64,000 nucleotides of DNA from Marinobacter salexigens (GTDB lineage: Bacteria > Pseudomonadota > Gammaproteobacteria > Pseudomonadales > Oleiphilaceae): positions 124,001 through 188,000 of the forward strand of contig NZ_NIHC01000004.1 of assembly GCF_002806945.1 (NCBI RefSeq), read 5' to 3'. Shown here piece by piece: positions 16,229 to 27,640 of this stretch (the stretch's first letter is position 1; each line of letters begins with the position of its first letter). The notes below the pieces were generated by a model, which ran no database searches, was not told the origin of the DNA, and was given only the letters and a program-made list of their open reading frames with translations. The translations under genes and the position numbers were made by a program.

Positions 16229-16729
16229 GTGAGCTACCGCAACCGCAGTGCCTGCTCGATTGATGTCCACCTGGGTAATCAAACTCTGGCGTTGGTCGAT
16301 GAAAGCGGTGGTGTCATTTCCCGGTACTCGGTTTCTACTGCACTCAATGGAGCAGGGGAGCAGGATGGTAGTGGTTGCACCCCAAGGGGAAAGCACTACA
16401 TTCGAGCCATGATTGGTGCCGGCTTACCTTCCAATACAGTTTTTCGTGCCCGCCGTCCTACTGGCGAAGTCTACAGCGACGAACTGGCAGCCAGTAATCC
16501 TGACCGAGACTGGATACTAACCCGAATTCTATGGCTGTGCGGACTGGAGTCTGGCAAAAATCGTGGTCCGGGCATTGATACCTTTCGCCGTTTTATATAC
16601 ATACATGGTACGCCCGACACGGAGCCCATGGGGTTAGCTCTCTCTCACGGGTGTGTGCGTATGCGCAATGCTGATGTCATTGAATTGTTTGATTATGCCC
16701 ACGCGGGTATGCCGGTTACTATCCGCTGA
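16229..16729 (+). CDS. L,D-transpeptidase (YkuD) domain protein without signal peptide
   Basis: 166 residues from a GTG start preceded by AAGGGAG. The YkuD catalytic motif is complete: IHGTP (~126-130) and SHGCVRM with His140 and Cys142. The family cross-links or anchors peptidoglycan by 3-3 linkages. There is no signal peptide, and an in-frame TGA at 16202 leaves no room for one, so export is unexplained. The protein is little more than the catalytic domain. It sits between psrA and an MscS channel, 33 bp before the latter. Confidence 0.88.
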   Translation: MSYRNRSACSIDVHLGNQTLALVDESGGVISRYSVSTALNGAGEQDGSGCTPRGKHYIRAMIGAGLPSNTVFRARRPTGEVYSDELAASNPDRDWILTRILWLCGLESGKNRGPGIDTFRRFIYIHGTPDTEPMGLALSHGCVRMRNADVIELFDYAHAGMPVTIR

Positions 16730-16762
16730 AACCAGATTAACAAGACTGATTAGAGGGTTCCG

Positions 16763-18055
16763 ATGATCGGAGAAATGATGTCTACGCTTAATGGCTGGAT
16801 CGCGAACTTTGGTGTCCTGTCTGAGGCATGGCGCGTGAGCATTGTGGTTTTTGCGCTGGTGCTTGGCACTGCCACGGTGGCCTACCTTGCCAGCCATATC
16901 ATTGGAGCTCTGGAGAACAAGTTCTCCAAAACCAATAACATCTGGGATGATGCCCTGTTGCACGCCACACGTGCACCGGTAGTGGCGTTTGTGTGGCTGC
17001 AAGGGATCTACTGGGCTGCAGAAGTAGCTCATTACTACTCGTCGGCAGAGGTCTTCAAAGCTAACGGGATACTGCTGCAAGTCGGCTTCATTTTCATCTT
17101 TGTCTGGGCACTGCTCAGAATGATCAAGCAACTGGAGAACATTGTCGTCTCTCCGGTAAAGATGAAAAAACCGATGGATTACACCACGGTTAACGCGATC
17201 AGCAAGTTGTCCAGAGCTGTTGTGATCATCACGGCCGTACTGATCAGCCTGCAGTCGTTGGGTTATAGCCTGTCAGGGGTGCTTGCCTTTGGTGGCGTGG
17301 GCGGTATTGCTGTGGGCTTTGCGGCTAAGGATCTACTGGCTAACTTCTTCGGGGGCTTTATCGTCCATCTGGACCGGCCGTTCAAGGTTGGTGACTGGAT
17401 ACGCTCTCCTGACCGCAAAATTGAGGGGACCGTAGAGCACATCGGGTGGAGGGTTACGACGATCCGCACGTTTGATAAGCGCCCGTTGTATGTACCCAAT
17501 GCGACGTTTACAACCATTGCCGTAGAAAACCCCTCGCGAATGACCAATCGGCGTATCTCCGAGACCATCGGGATTCGTTATGCGGATGTCAGTCAGATGG
17601 AAGCTATAGTTGCGGATATTCGTTCAATGTTTGAAAAGCATGAAGACATTGATAGTAAGCAGACGTTGATTGTTAACTTTTTGGCTTTTAGTCATTCGTC
17701 ATTGGATATCATGGTGTATGCCTTCACTAAAACCACGCAATGGGTTCGATTTCACGAAGTCAAGCAAGATGTGCTGCTGAAAATCAGCGATATTATTGAA
17801 GGCTATGGTGGCCAGGTCGCCTTCCCGACGCAAACCATACATTTTGGTGATGAAGCCCGGCTTCCCGAGAAAGACAGGGAGCGTGATGCGCAAGCTGAAG
17901 GTGAGGACGCCAAGGCTGAAAACAGCGATAAACAGGCCGATGCGCGGCGCGCACCCCATAACCAGAACCCTGGCAAGCGCGATCGCAGCCGCCGCCAGGA
18001 TACTCAGGCCGGTGATGAGGGTGAGCAATCCCTGGGCGATGGAGAGGGTGACTGA
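16763..18055 (+). CDS. MscS-family mechanosensitive channel
   Basis: 430 residues. Membrane helices lie at ~23-46, ~70-90, ~95-115 and ~140-160. The last is followed by the pore-lining, Gly/Ala-rich TM3 (GVLAFGGVGGIAVGFAAKD) and the conserved NFFGGF and RPFKVGDWI that open the MscS beta domain. The final ~60 residues are highly charged and probably disordered. The ATG follows GAGGG. Its stop overlaps the next start (TGATG), so the two are translationally coupled. The family releases solutes under hypo-osmotic shock; it is a small-conductance type, not MscK. Confidence 0.93.
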   Translation: MIGEMMSTLNGWIANFGVLSEAWRVSIVVFALVLGTATVAYLASHIIGALENKFSKTNNIWDDALLHATRAPVVAFVWLQGIYWAAEVAHYYSSAEVFKANGILLQVGFIFIFVWALLRMIKQLENIVVSPVKMKKPMDYTTVNAISKLSRAVVIITAVLISLQSLGYSLSGVLAFGGVGGIAVGFAAKDLLANFFGGFIVHLDRPFKVGDWIRSPDRKIEGTVEHIGWRVTTIRTFDKRPLYVPNATFTTIAVENPSRMTNRRISETIGIRYADVSQMEAIVADIRSMFEKHEDIDSKQTLIVNFLAFSHSSLDIMVYAFTKTTQWVRFHEVKQDVLLKISDIIEGYGGQVAFPTQTIHFGDEARLPEKDRERDAQAEGEDAKAENSDKQADARRAPHNQNPGKRDRSRRQDTQAGDEGEQSLGDGEGD

Positions 18056-18837
18056 TGTCTGATACTGGCGGCGCAGTTGGTATTATCGGGGGAACCGGCC
18101 TTACCACTCTTTCCGGCCTGAAGGTTACAGGTACGCGAAATGTGGAAACGCCTTGGGGGGCGCCTTCGTCTGAGTTGACGGATGGGCTCCTTGATGGCCA
18201 GCCCGTGGTGTTTCTTTCCCGTCATGGCAACCCCCACAGAATTCCGCCCCACCAGGTAAATTACCGGGCCAATATCAAGGCGCTCTATGATGCTGGTGTG
18301 CGTACGGTCGTAGGTGTAAATGCGGTTGGTGGCATACACCGGGATATGGGGCCGGCGTGTGTTGTTATTCCTGACCAGATTATTGATTACACCTGGGGCA
18401 GGGCCGGGACCTTTTTTGAGGGTGACCTGGAGCAGGTAACTCATATTGACTTCACCTGGCCATACGATAAAGAAGCCCGGGGCATAATGATGCAAGCGGC
18501 AAAAGCACATGGAGTGCCATTTGCCGGATTTGGTGTTTACGGTGCAACCCAGGGCCCAAGGCTGGAAACCGCAGCCGAAATACGGCGCATGGAGCGGGAT
18601 GGCTGTGATCTGGTGGGTATGACCGGCATGCCGGAAGCGGCATTGGCGGCTGAGCTGGGTATGCGCTACGTGTGCCTGGGCCTGGTGGTTAATTGGGCGG
18701 CAGGGAAGTCAGACCACATTATTACCATGGATGAAATTGAAGCGGCCATTGATCAAGGTATGTCGGGTGTCAGACGCATTCTTGAGGTATCGATGGCCGG
18801 CTTGGGCGGGCTTAAGGTGTTGCCTCAATCTTCTTGA
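18055..18837 (+). CDS. S-methyl-5'-thioinosine/thioadenosine phosphorylase
   Basis: 260-residue purine nucleoside phosphorylase of the MTAP family. It shows the phosphate loop GIIGGTGL (~9-16), SRHG (~57-60), HxxPPHQVNYRANI-type region (~62-75), TQGPRLETAAEI (~165-176) and DLVGMTGMPEAALA (~184-197). The Pseudomonas orthologue at the same chromosomal place is specific for methylthioinosine; which purine this one prefers cannot be read from the sequence with certainty. It works in methylthioadenosine salvage (polyamine by-product). Its 3' end overlaps convergent csiV by 26 bp. Confidence 0.9.
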   Translation: MSDTGGAVGIIGGTGLTTLSGLKVTGTRNVETPWGAPSSELTDGLLDGQPVVFLSRHGNPHRIPPHQVNYRANIKALYDAGVRTVVGVNAVGGIHRDMGPACVVIPDQIIDYTWGRAGTFFEGDLEQVTHIDFTWPYDKEARGIMMQAAKAHGVPFAGFGVYGATQGPRLETAAEIRRMERDGCDLVGMTGMPEAALAAELGMRYVCLGLVVNWAAGKSDHIITMDEIEAAIDQGMSGVRRILEVSMAGLGGLKVLPQSS

Positions 18838-19588
18838 AGAACACCAGAACGCCGATGGTGGGGGAGTCCAGAAAGTGGATCTCTTCACTTCGCATTCTGC
18901 GGGTCTCACGGATCCAGGTGAGTAGCTCAAGCGGCACTTCCGGCTGAAGCTCCAGCTCGGGGCTTGTGGCCATGGCAGCAATACCCGTTTCGTCAGTCAG
19001 GTTGTCCGTGTTCTCGGGTTCGTTGGTATTCATGGCACTGCTTTCGGCCTCGGCTCCGGTTGTCGGAACGGCGATTTTCCCTTCCTGCCAGTGATTCAGG
19101 TGAACCCCAACGTGCAGGTAGCGCTGCCTGTCGATGGTGATATGACCTTCAATGGCTCGCTGGCCGGCCTGTTCCAGCCAATCTCCTATTTCAACCCGTA
19201 GCGGCTGACCTTTGTAATCTGGCGGGAAGGCTTGGTACCACCCTGTGGACATGAGCACGCGATAATGCCCACTTCTTTCCAGTCGGTTTGCGGCATTGCC
19301 CAGGTGAAGCTGGTTGCGGTTTACGAGTTTCAGGGTGGAGCTGGCGGCGCCGCCCGCAGCCACGCTGTAAAGGGTCTCACTGGTGTCCACCGGTGCGTCC
19401 ACTTGGCGTGTGGCCATGCGCTCATTTACTGCACTGGGGTCGATGATGCGTTCCAGGATCACAAACTCCGCCCGGTAATAGTCGTTTGGCGTTTGCTGTG
19501 CATGACTCACCAAAGCAGTGGTTGCCAGAACGGCCGTCAGTAGTGTGCGTGTCAGAAGCCGACACAGGCGATTACCTTCAGTCTGCAA
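18812..19588 (-). CDS. csiV: CsiV-like periplasmic peptidoglycan-binding protein
   Basis: 258 residues from a TTG start with GGAG 7 nt upstream; no ATG is available in the N-terminal region. A signal peptide (LLTRTLLTAVLATTALVSHAQ) is followed by a secreted domain with YYRAEFVILERI, the usual start of the CsiV family (PF10972), and the typical ending with PTIGVLVFFKKIE. CsiV was described as a SlyA/LpoA-type peptidoglycan-related factor; its role is not settled. It lies just downstream of mfd (44-bp gap), the order seen in Pseudomonas, and overlaps the phosphorylase gene tail-to-tail. Confidence 0.78.
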   Translation of the reverse strand: MQTEGNRLCRLLTRTLLTAVLATTALVSHAQQTPNDYYRAEFVILERIIDPSAVNERMATRQVDAPVDTSETLYSVAAGGAASSTLKLVNRNQLHLGNAANRLERSGHYRVLMSTGWYQAFPPDYKGQPLRVEIGDWLEQAGQRAIEGHITIDRQRYLHVGVHLNHWQEGKIAVPTTGAEAESSAMNTNEPENTDNLTDETGIAAMATSPELELQPEVPLELLTWIRETRRMRSEEIHFLDSPTIGVLVFFKKIEATP

Positions 19589-19632
19589 AAGAGTGCTCCA
19601 GTTTTGTTCAGGCCCGTGTTTTCAGGCGATAG

Positions 19633-22600
19633 TCAGGCAGTGGCCGCGCGTTTTTCGGGCACAAGTTCGCCCAGCATCGCGGAAATGCCGTCGAGTTTAC
19701 CACTGGTTGAGGTGTCCTTCAGCCGAAAACGGAAGCTGTTGGCACCTTCAAGGCGATAGGCGTCTGGCGCGGATTGCATTTTCTTAATCAGCACCAGCGG
19801 GTCTACCGGGGTGGAATTGCCGAACTCAAGGCGGGCCCACTCCTTTCCGGCGTCTACTTTCACTATGCCCAGCGCTTCCGCCTGAAGCCGAAGTTCTGTT
19901 TGTCGCATCAGGTTTTTTGCCGGTTCCGGTAACAATCCGAAGCGGTCGATCATCTCAACCTGAAGTTCTTTTAATCCGTTGCGGTCGCTCACACTGGCAA
20001 TGCGCTTGTAGAGCATGAGCCGGTTATGAACATCGGGTAGGTAATCTTCCGGAATCAGTGCCGGTATGCGCAGGTTCATTTCCGTGCCATGGCTCAGGGG
20101 CAGTTCGGCATTGGGTGTGCGGCCTTCGCGAATGGCTTTTACGGCTTCGTCCAGCAGTTGCATGTACAGGGTGAAGCCGATGCTTTCTATCTGGCCACTT
20201 TGTTCGTCTCCAAGCAGTTCGCCCGCTCCGCGAATCTCAAGGTCGTGGGTTGCCAGCATAAAGCCGGCGCCAAGGTCTTGCGCCTCAGATATGGCTTCCA
20301 GTCGCTTTTTGGCATCCGCGGATATGGCTTTTGGTGGCGGAGTCAGCAGGTATGCATAGGCTTGATGGTGAGAACGGCCAACCCGGCCCCGGAGCTGGTG
20401 CAATTGCGCCAGGCCGAACTTGTCTGCACGTTCGATAATAATGGTGTTGGCACTGGGAATATCGATGCCGGTTTCGATAATGGTGGTGCATACCAGCACG
20501 TTGAAGCGCTTGTGGTAGAAGTCCGACATGATGGCTTCGAGCTGCCGCTCCCGCATCTGACCGTGGGCCACCCCTACGCGGGCTTCTGGAACCAGCTTGC
20601 GCAAGTCTTCGGCAGTTCTTTCGATGCTGGCCACATCGTTATGCAGAACGTACACCTGGCCGCCCCGCAGAACTTCTCGCAGGATGGCTTCCTTCACCAT
20701 GGCGTCGTCCCGCTGGCGCACAAAGGTTTTCACCGACAGCCGCCGCGCTGGCGGAGTGGCAATGATCGACAGGTCCCGCAAGTGCCCCATGGCCATGTTC
20801 AGGGTTCTGGGGATGGGCGTTGCTGTCAGGTTCAGCATATCCACTTCGGCGCGCAGGGCTTTGAGTTTTTCTTTCTGCCCCACCCCGAACCGGTGTTCTT
20901 CATCAATAATCACCAGCCCGAGGTTCTTGAACTGTATGTCGCCTTGAAGCAGTTTGTGGGTGCCGATAACAATGTCGGCTTTCCCGCTCTCAATGGCTTC
21001 CATGGCTTTGTTGGTCTGGCTTGTGCTGCGAAAACGGCTCAACAGCTCCACGTTGACCGGCGTGTCTGAAAAACGGTCCCGGAATGAATCGTAGTGCTGC
21101 TGGGCCAGCAGGGTTGTGGGTACCAATACCGCCACCTGCTTACCAGACCAGGTAGCCATGAAGGCGGCACGCATGGCGACTTCTGTTTTGCCAAAGCCCA
21201 CATCACCGCACACTAGCCTGTCCATGGGTTTCTCGCTGGTCATGTCTTCGAAAACGGCTTCGATAGCCATTTGCTGGTCCGGTGTTTCCTCAAAGGGAAA
21301 GCCTGCCGCAAAGGCGCGGTAGGCTTCCTTCGGGTCTTCAAAGGCAAAGCCTTTGCGGGCTTCGCGGCGGGCGTATACGTCCAGAAGTTCGGCGGCAGTA
21401 TCGCGGATCTTTTCCAGGGCTTTTTGTTTGGCCGTGCTCCAGCGTTCGGTACCTAGCTTGTGGAGTGGGGCGTGTTCTGTGTCCGCTCCGGCATAGCGGG
21501 AAATCAAATGCAGGCTGGATACCGGCACATACAGCTTCGAGCCGCCGGCGTATTCGAGCATCAGGAATTCGCTTGATTCCCCTTCCACTGTAATGGTTTC
21601 CAGGCCAAGGTAGCGGCCAACCCCATGGTCTATGTGAACAACAGGAGAGCCAGTGCGCAATTCAGACAGGTCGCGGTAGCCTTCATCATTCACTTCTGTG
21701 GGCTTGTCACGGCGACGGCGTTGTAACACACGCTCGCCGAACAATGCCGTTTCGGTGACCAGTGCCACATGGTGTTCTGGCAGGACCAGCCCTTGCTCCA
21801 TCGGCGCCACGGTAATACCCAGGGAGGATTTCTCATCGGCCAAAAATTCCTGCCAGTTTTCATAGCCTTGCAGGCGAAGCTGGTGTTCTCCCAGGTTTTC
21901 AATCAAGGCTTCGCGACGCCCGGAGGATTCAGCGCAAATCAGCACCCGCCCGGCAAAGTCTTTGATAAAGCGCTTCAAGCGACCAGCAGGGTCTGCAGCT
22001 CTCGCACTCATGGCGATATCCGGCAGTGCTTCGCTGCTGCAGTTTACGGCGCCGCTGCCTTTTGCCGTTTCCGGGGTCATGGTTACCCGTGGGAAGGCTT
22101 TAAGGTGTCCGAACAGTTCATCCTGCAGCAAAAACAGATTGGCGGGCGGAAGGATCGGGCGGTGCCGGTCGTGGCGGCGCTCTTCGTAGCGATTTCGGGT
22201 TTCCGAGTCAAAGTGGCTGACGGCTTCGTTCAGGCCTTCAGCGGTAAACACCTGTGTGGTGGTTGGCAGGTAATCGAACAGGGTAGCTGTTTGGTCAAAA
22301 AACAGCGGCAGATAGTATTCGATGCCCGGCGGTGTGATGCCGTTGCTCACATCCTGATAGACGGGGGACTCTTTGTCTGCATTCGGGAACTGTTCAAACC
22401 AGCGTCCGCGGAAGGCAGAGCGCGCTTCTTTATGCCACGGGAATTCATAGGCGGGCAGAAGCTCGATGCACTCAATCCGGTCGATGGAGCGTTGGGTTTC
22501 CGGATCGAAGGTGCGCAGCGTTTCGACTTCGTTATCAAACAGATCAATCCGGTAGGGCAGGTTGGAACCCATGGGGAATATGTCGAGAATGGAGCCTCGA

Positions 22601-23163
22601 ACGGCATACTCGCCATGTTCGTAAACGTTTTCAGCATGGCGGTAGCCTGCAGTGGCCAGTTGAAGGCGCCAGTTATCCAGATCCAGCGACTGTCCGGTTT
22701 CCAGTAACAGTGTGTTGCCCTGAAGATAGTTAACGGGTGGCAGTCGGTGCATAAGGGTGCGAGCCGGCACTACAATAAGCCCATGTTCAGTGCCCGGCAG
22801 GCGGTGCAAAGTGCGAATACGTTGTGAGGTTATGTCCTGATGTGGAGAAAACAGATCGTAGGGCAGGGTTTCCCAGTCAGGTAAAGAGAGTAACTCCAGC
22901 CCGTCATCAGTAATGGTGGCTCCATCTTCTTCAGGCGGAAGACCAAGAAAGAAGCGCAGGGACTGTTCCAGGCGAAGAGCTTCAGCAGTGCTGCGGGTGA
23001 TCACCAGGGTAAGCCCTTTGTGTGCTTTCGCGCTCTCACAAATGGCCAGGGCACTGCTGCTGCCATGCAGTTGTCCCCAGGTACGATGATCCGCCGGCTT
23101 TTCAGGAAATGGTGGCGCAATCAGTGTTTGCGGCGAAGCGGAGGTCGGGGCACCTTGATTCAT
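19633..23163 (-). CDS. mfd: Transcription-repair coupling factor
   Basis: 1176 residues, the usual length for Mfd (E. coli 1148). It removes stalled RNA polymerase and recruits UvrA. Order: UvrB-like N-terminal domains (~1-340), RNA-polymerase-interacting Tudor-like domain (~495-560, with VVHIDHGVGRYLGL), then RecG-type helicase: Walker A CGDVGFGKTE (~655), DEEH (~750), TATPIPRTL (~778) and QLRGRVGRS (~915), and the C-terminal TRCF domain (~1020-1150). GGAG lies upstream of the ATG. Divergent from the GAPDH-like gene. Confidence 0.98.
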   Translation of the reverse strand: MNQGAPTSASPQTLIAPPFPEKPADHRTWGQLHGSSSALAICESAKAHKGLTLVITRSTAEALRLEQSLRFFLGLPPEEDGATITDDGLELLSLPDWETLPYDLFSPHQDITSQRIRTLHRLPGTEHGLIVVPARTLMHRLPPVNYLQGNTLLLETGQSLDLDNWRLQLATAGYRHAENVYEHGEYAVRGSILDIFPMGSNLPYRIDLFDNEVETLRTFDPETQRSIDRIECIELLPAYEFPWHKEARSAFRGRWFEQFPNADKESPVYQDVSNGITPPGIEYYLPLFFDQTATLFDYLPTTTQVFTAEGLNEAVSHFDSETRNRYEERRHDRHRPILPPANLFLLQDELFGHLKAFPRVTMTPETAKGSGAVNCSSEALPDIAMSARAADPAGRLKRFIKDFAGRVLICAESSGRREALIENLGEHQLRLQGYENWQEFLADEKSSLGITVAPMEQGLVLPEHHVALVTETALFGERVLQRRRRDKPTEVNDEGYRDLSELRTGSPVVHIDHGVGRYLGLETITVEGESSEFLMLEYAGGSKLYVPVSSLHLISRYAGADTEHAPLHKLGTERWSTAKQKALEKIRDTAAELLDVYARREARKGFAFEDPKEAYRAFAAGFPFEETPDQQMAIEAVFEDMTSEKPMDRLVCGDVGFGKTEVAMRAAFMATWSGKQVAVLVPTTLLAQQHYDSFRDRFSDTPVNVELLSRFRSTSQTNKAMEAIESGKADIVIGTHKLLQGDIQFKNLGLVIIDEEHRFGVGQKEKLKALRAEVDMLNLTATPIPRTLNMAMGHLRDLSIIATPPARRLSVKTFVRQRDDAMVKEAILREVLRGGQVYVLHNDVASIERTAEDLRKLVPEARVGVAHGQMRERQLEAIMSDFYHKRFNVLVCTTIIETGIDIPSANTIIIERADKFGLAQLHQLRGRVGRSHHQAYAYLLTPPPKAISADAKKRLEAISEAQDLGAGFMLATHDLEIRGAGELLGDEQSGQIESIGFTLYMQLLDEAVKAIREGRTPNAELPLSHGTEMNLRIPALIPEDYLPDVHNRLMLYKRIASVSDRNGLKELQVEMIDRFGLLPEPAKNLMRQTELRLQAEALGIVKVDAGKEWARLEFGNSTPVDPLVLIKKMQSAPDAYRLEGANSFRFRLKDTSTSGKLDGISAMLGELVPEKRAATA

Positions 23164-23348
23164 GGGCAGTCATGTTCTCCTGCAGAGGGGGTTAGCGAGC
23201 CTGTGGGCGGCTATTCTAACGCCGGTAGATGTCAGTGTCATGGCGGTAAGTCTAAGAGGTCCGTGCCAGTTCGTATTTGCCGTTAGCCTGTTTAAGTTGG
23301 ATAATGCCCAACCTGAATTCTTCCACGTGTGAAACAGGGGTCCCTACC

Positions 23349-24818
23349 GTGAGCCACGAACAGACTAACCAGTGCCTATCCAACTGGATGGACAGAGAAT
23401 CCATAGCGGAGGCCATGATTCCGCTGATCGGTCGTCTTTACCGGAAAAACAACGTTGTTACCTCGGTGTATGGCCGAGCCGTTATCAACCAGTCAGTTAT
23501 CGATATTATTCGCGCTCACCGCTATGTGCGCCAGGTAGAAGGTGGTGAGCTGTCTGTTCACGACACCTTGCCGCTCTTGCAAGCCATGGACCAGATGGAG
23601 CTTGGGCGTGCGCATGTCGACATCGGCAAACTGGCAGTAAAATTTAAAGAGCAGGGCGGTGATCTGACCGAATTTCTGAAAAATGAAATCGGATCAGTGG
23701 TTGGCCAGTATTCTTCACAATCGGAAGAAGATGCCAGCAACGGCACGAAAGATGTCGTTCTCTATGGTTTTGGTCGCATTGGTCGGCTGCTCGCCCGAAT
23801 TCTGATTGAAAAGGCCGGTGGTGGTAACAACCTGCGCCTGAGAGCAATTGTTGTGCGTCATGGTGGCGCCGACAGTGATCTCGAGAAGCGTGCCAGCCTG
23901 CTGCGCCGCGATTCGGTTCACGGGCCATTTGATGGCACCATTCGCATCGATGAGGATGAATCTGCTCTGATTGCCAACGGCAACTACATCAAAGTGATTT
24001 ATTCTGACGGCCCGGATAAAGTGGATTACACCCAATACGGCATCAACAACGCTATCGTTATCGATAATACGGGTAAGTGGCGTGATGAAGAGGGCCTTGG
24101 TTTACACCTCAAGTCCAAAGGTGTGAGCCGTGTGATTCTGACCGCGCCGGGCAAAGGCGATATCAAGAATATCGTATACGGTATTAATAACGACTGGATA
24201 ACTGACGAAGACAAAATCCTGTCAGCAGCCTCCTGTACCACCAACGCCATCACACCTGTGCTCAAAGCCATTTACGACGAATACGGCATTGAAGATGGCC
24301 ACGTTGAGACGGTTCACTCCTACACCAACGACCAGAACCTGATCGATAACTACCACAAAGGCAGTCGCCGCGGCCGCAGTGCTGCGCTGAACATGGTAAT
24401 TACCGAGACAGGGGCGGCAAAAGCTGTGTCAAAAGCGCTCCCTGAGCTGAAAGGCAAGCTCACCGGCAACGCAATCCGCGTTCCGACCCCGAACGTTTCC
24501 ATGGCGATTTTGAACCTCAATCTGAAAAAAGAGGTGGATGTAGAGAGCGTTAACGATTACCTGCGCGAGATGGCTTTGCACTCGGAACTGCAAAAGCAGA
24601 TCGACTTTGTGAACTCTCCGGAAGTGGTCTCAACAGATTTTGTTGGCTCGCGACATGCCGGTATTGTTGATGCCCAGGCCACGATTGCCGGAGGTAAGCG
24701 CCTGATTTTGTATGTTTGGTACGACAACGAATTTGGCTACAGTGCCCAAGTGATTCGGGTAGTCAATCAAATGGCGGGTATCAACTACCCCGTTTTCCCG
24801 AAGCGCTCACGCGACTGA
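23349..24818 (+). CDS. gap: Glyceraldehyde-3-phosphate dehydrogenase-like protein, long form
   Basis: 489 residues, ~150 longer than a normal GAPDH (~335). I chose the GTG at 23349, with CAGGGG 8 nt upstream. Residues 1-~130 form an extra helical domain (DRESIAEAMIPLIGRLYRKN). The Rossmann motif VLYGFGRIGRLLARIL (~137-152) and catalytic SAASCTTNAI, with Cys at residue 296, follow. A long GAPDH at this position next to mfd and nqr is conserved in pseudomonads. It may act in gluconeogenesis or with an unusual cofactor preference; the sequence does not settle this. A strong terminator follows. Confidence 0.92.
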   Translation: MSHEQTNQCLSNWMDRESIAEAMIPLIGRLYRKNNVVTSVYGRAVINQSVIDIIRAHRYVRQVEGGELSVHDTLPLLQAMDQMELGRAHVDIGKLAVKFKEQGGDLTEFLKNEIGSVVGQYSSQSEEDASNGTKDVVLYGFGRIGRLLARILIEKAGGGNNLRLRAIVVRHGGADSDLEKRASLLRRDSVHGPFDGTIRIDEDESALIANGNYIKVIYSDGPDKVDYTQYGINNAIVIDNTGKWRDEEGLGLHLKSKGVSRVILTAPGKGDIKNIVYGINNDWITDEDKILSAASCTTNAITPVLKAIYDEYGIEDGHVETVHSYTNDQNLIDNYHKGSRRGRSAALNMVITETGAAKAVSKALPELKGKLTGNAIRVPTPNVSMAILNLNLKKEVDVESVNDYLREMALHSELQKQIDFVNSPEVVSTDFVGSRHAGIVDAQATIAGGKRLILYVWYDNEFGYSAQVIRVVNQMAGINYPVFPKRSRD

Positions 24819-24846
24819 TGGAAGGCGCCTGAAACAACGTTCGTAG

Positions 24847-26427
<1,581 letters not shown>

Positions 26428-26431
26428 CACG

Positions 26432-27640
26432 ATGGCTATCAGACAGTTTCTCGATGGAATCGAGCATCATTTTGAGCAGGGCGGGAAGTACGAGCGCTGG
26501 TATGCATTGTACGAAGCTGCCGATACTATTTTCTACACGCCTAGCTCGGTAACCTCTACAACCTCGCATGTGCGCGACGGGGTAGATCTTAAGCGCATCA
26601 TGATCACCGTTTGGTTGTGTGCGTTCCCGGCGATGTTCTTTGGTATGTGGAATATTGGCTTTCAAGCCAACAACTTCCTGGCGTCGAATCCGGACGCCCT
26701 GATTGGTGACGGCGGGTTGCGCACTGCCTTCATTCAGGCTCTTGCAGTAACCGGAGCGGGTGCTGGTATCTGGGACAACTTCGTTTACGGGATGGCTTAC
26801 TTCATCCCTGTTTATGCGGTTACCTTTATAGTTGGCGGCATATGGGAAGTCCTGTTCGCCACCGTACGTCGGCATGAAGTGAACGAAGGCTTCTTTGTAA
26901 GCTCTATCCTGTTCGCATTGATTTGCCCGCCAACCATACCTTTGTGGCAGGTTGCACTGGGTATTACCTTCGGTGTGGTGATCGGTAAGGAAGTGTTCGG
27001 TGGTACCGGCAAAAACTTCCTGAACCCGGCGCTGACAGGGCGCGCATTCCTGTACTTTGCCTATCCGGCGCAGATCTCGGGCGACACAGTATGGACTGCT
27101 GTTGACGGGTTCAGCGGCGCAACTGCTTTGAGCTGGGCAGCGAGTGGTGGCCTTGAGGCCCTGGAAAGCAACATTGGCTGGATGAACGCTTTCATGGGCT
27201 CCATTCAGGGTTCCATGGGTGAAACCTCCACAGTGGCTGTGCTTATCGGTGGCCTGGTTCTGGTGGGCATGCGGATTGCCAGCTACCGAATTGTCGGCGG
27301 TGTGCTGATCGGCATGATTGGTACGGCTGTCCTCATGAACGTTATCGGCTCCGAAACCAACCCCATGTTCTCAGTTCCGGCCCATTGGCACCTTGTTATG
27401 GGTGGCTTCGCTTTCGGCATGATGTTCATGGCAACCGACCCGGTTTCAGCAGCAATGACTAACACTGGTCGCTGGTGCTTCGGTATTCTGGTAGGTGTTA
27501 TGACGATTCTGATTCGGGTTGTTAACCCGGCGTTCCCGGAAGGCATCATGCTGGCGATTCTGTTCGCTAACCTTTTTGCCCCGCTCATGGATCACTACGT
27601 GGTTCAGGCAAACGTTAAACGGAGGCTCGCTCGTGGCTAA
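26432..27640 (+). CDS. nqrB: Na+-NQR subunit B
   Basis: 402 residues with about ten membrane helices. The covalent-FMN motif DGFSGAT places the flavinylated threonine at about residue 231. It also carries riboflavin and the quinone site in this family. It starts 5 nt after the nqrA stop and overlaps nqrC by 8 nt. Confidence 0.97.
   Translation: MAIRQFLDGIEHHFEQGGKYERWYALYEAADTIFYTPSSVTSTTSHVRDGVDLKRIMITVWLCAFPAMFFGMWNIGFQANNFLASNPDALIGDGGLRTAFIQALAVTGAGAGIWDNFVYGMAYFIPVYAVTFIVGGIWEVLFATVRRHEVNEGFFVSSILFALICPPTIPLWQVALGITFGVVIGKEVFGGTGKNFLNPALTGRAFLYFAYPAQISGDTVWTAVDGFSGATALSWAASGGLEALESNIGWMNAFMGSIQGSMGETSTVAVLIGGLVLVGMRIASYRIVGGVLIGMIGTAVLMNVIGSETNPMFSVPAHWHLVMGGFAFGMMFMATDPVSAAMTNTGRWCFGILVGVMTILIRVVNPAFPEGIMLAILFANLFAPLMDHYVVQANVKRRLARG

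Noticed and set aside
20089-22707. Two 312-326-codon plus-strand frames within mfd
   Set aside because: Mfd is complete and conserved across the whole span; these are antisense shadows.
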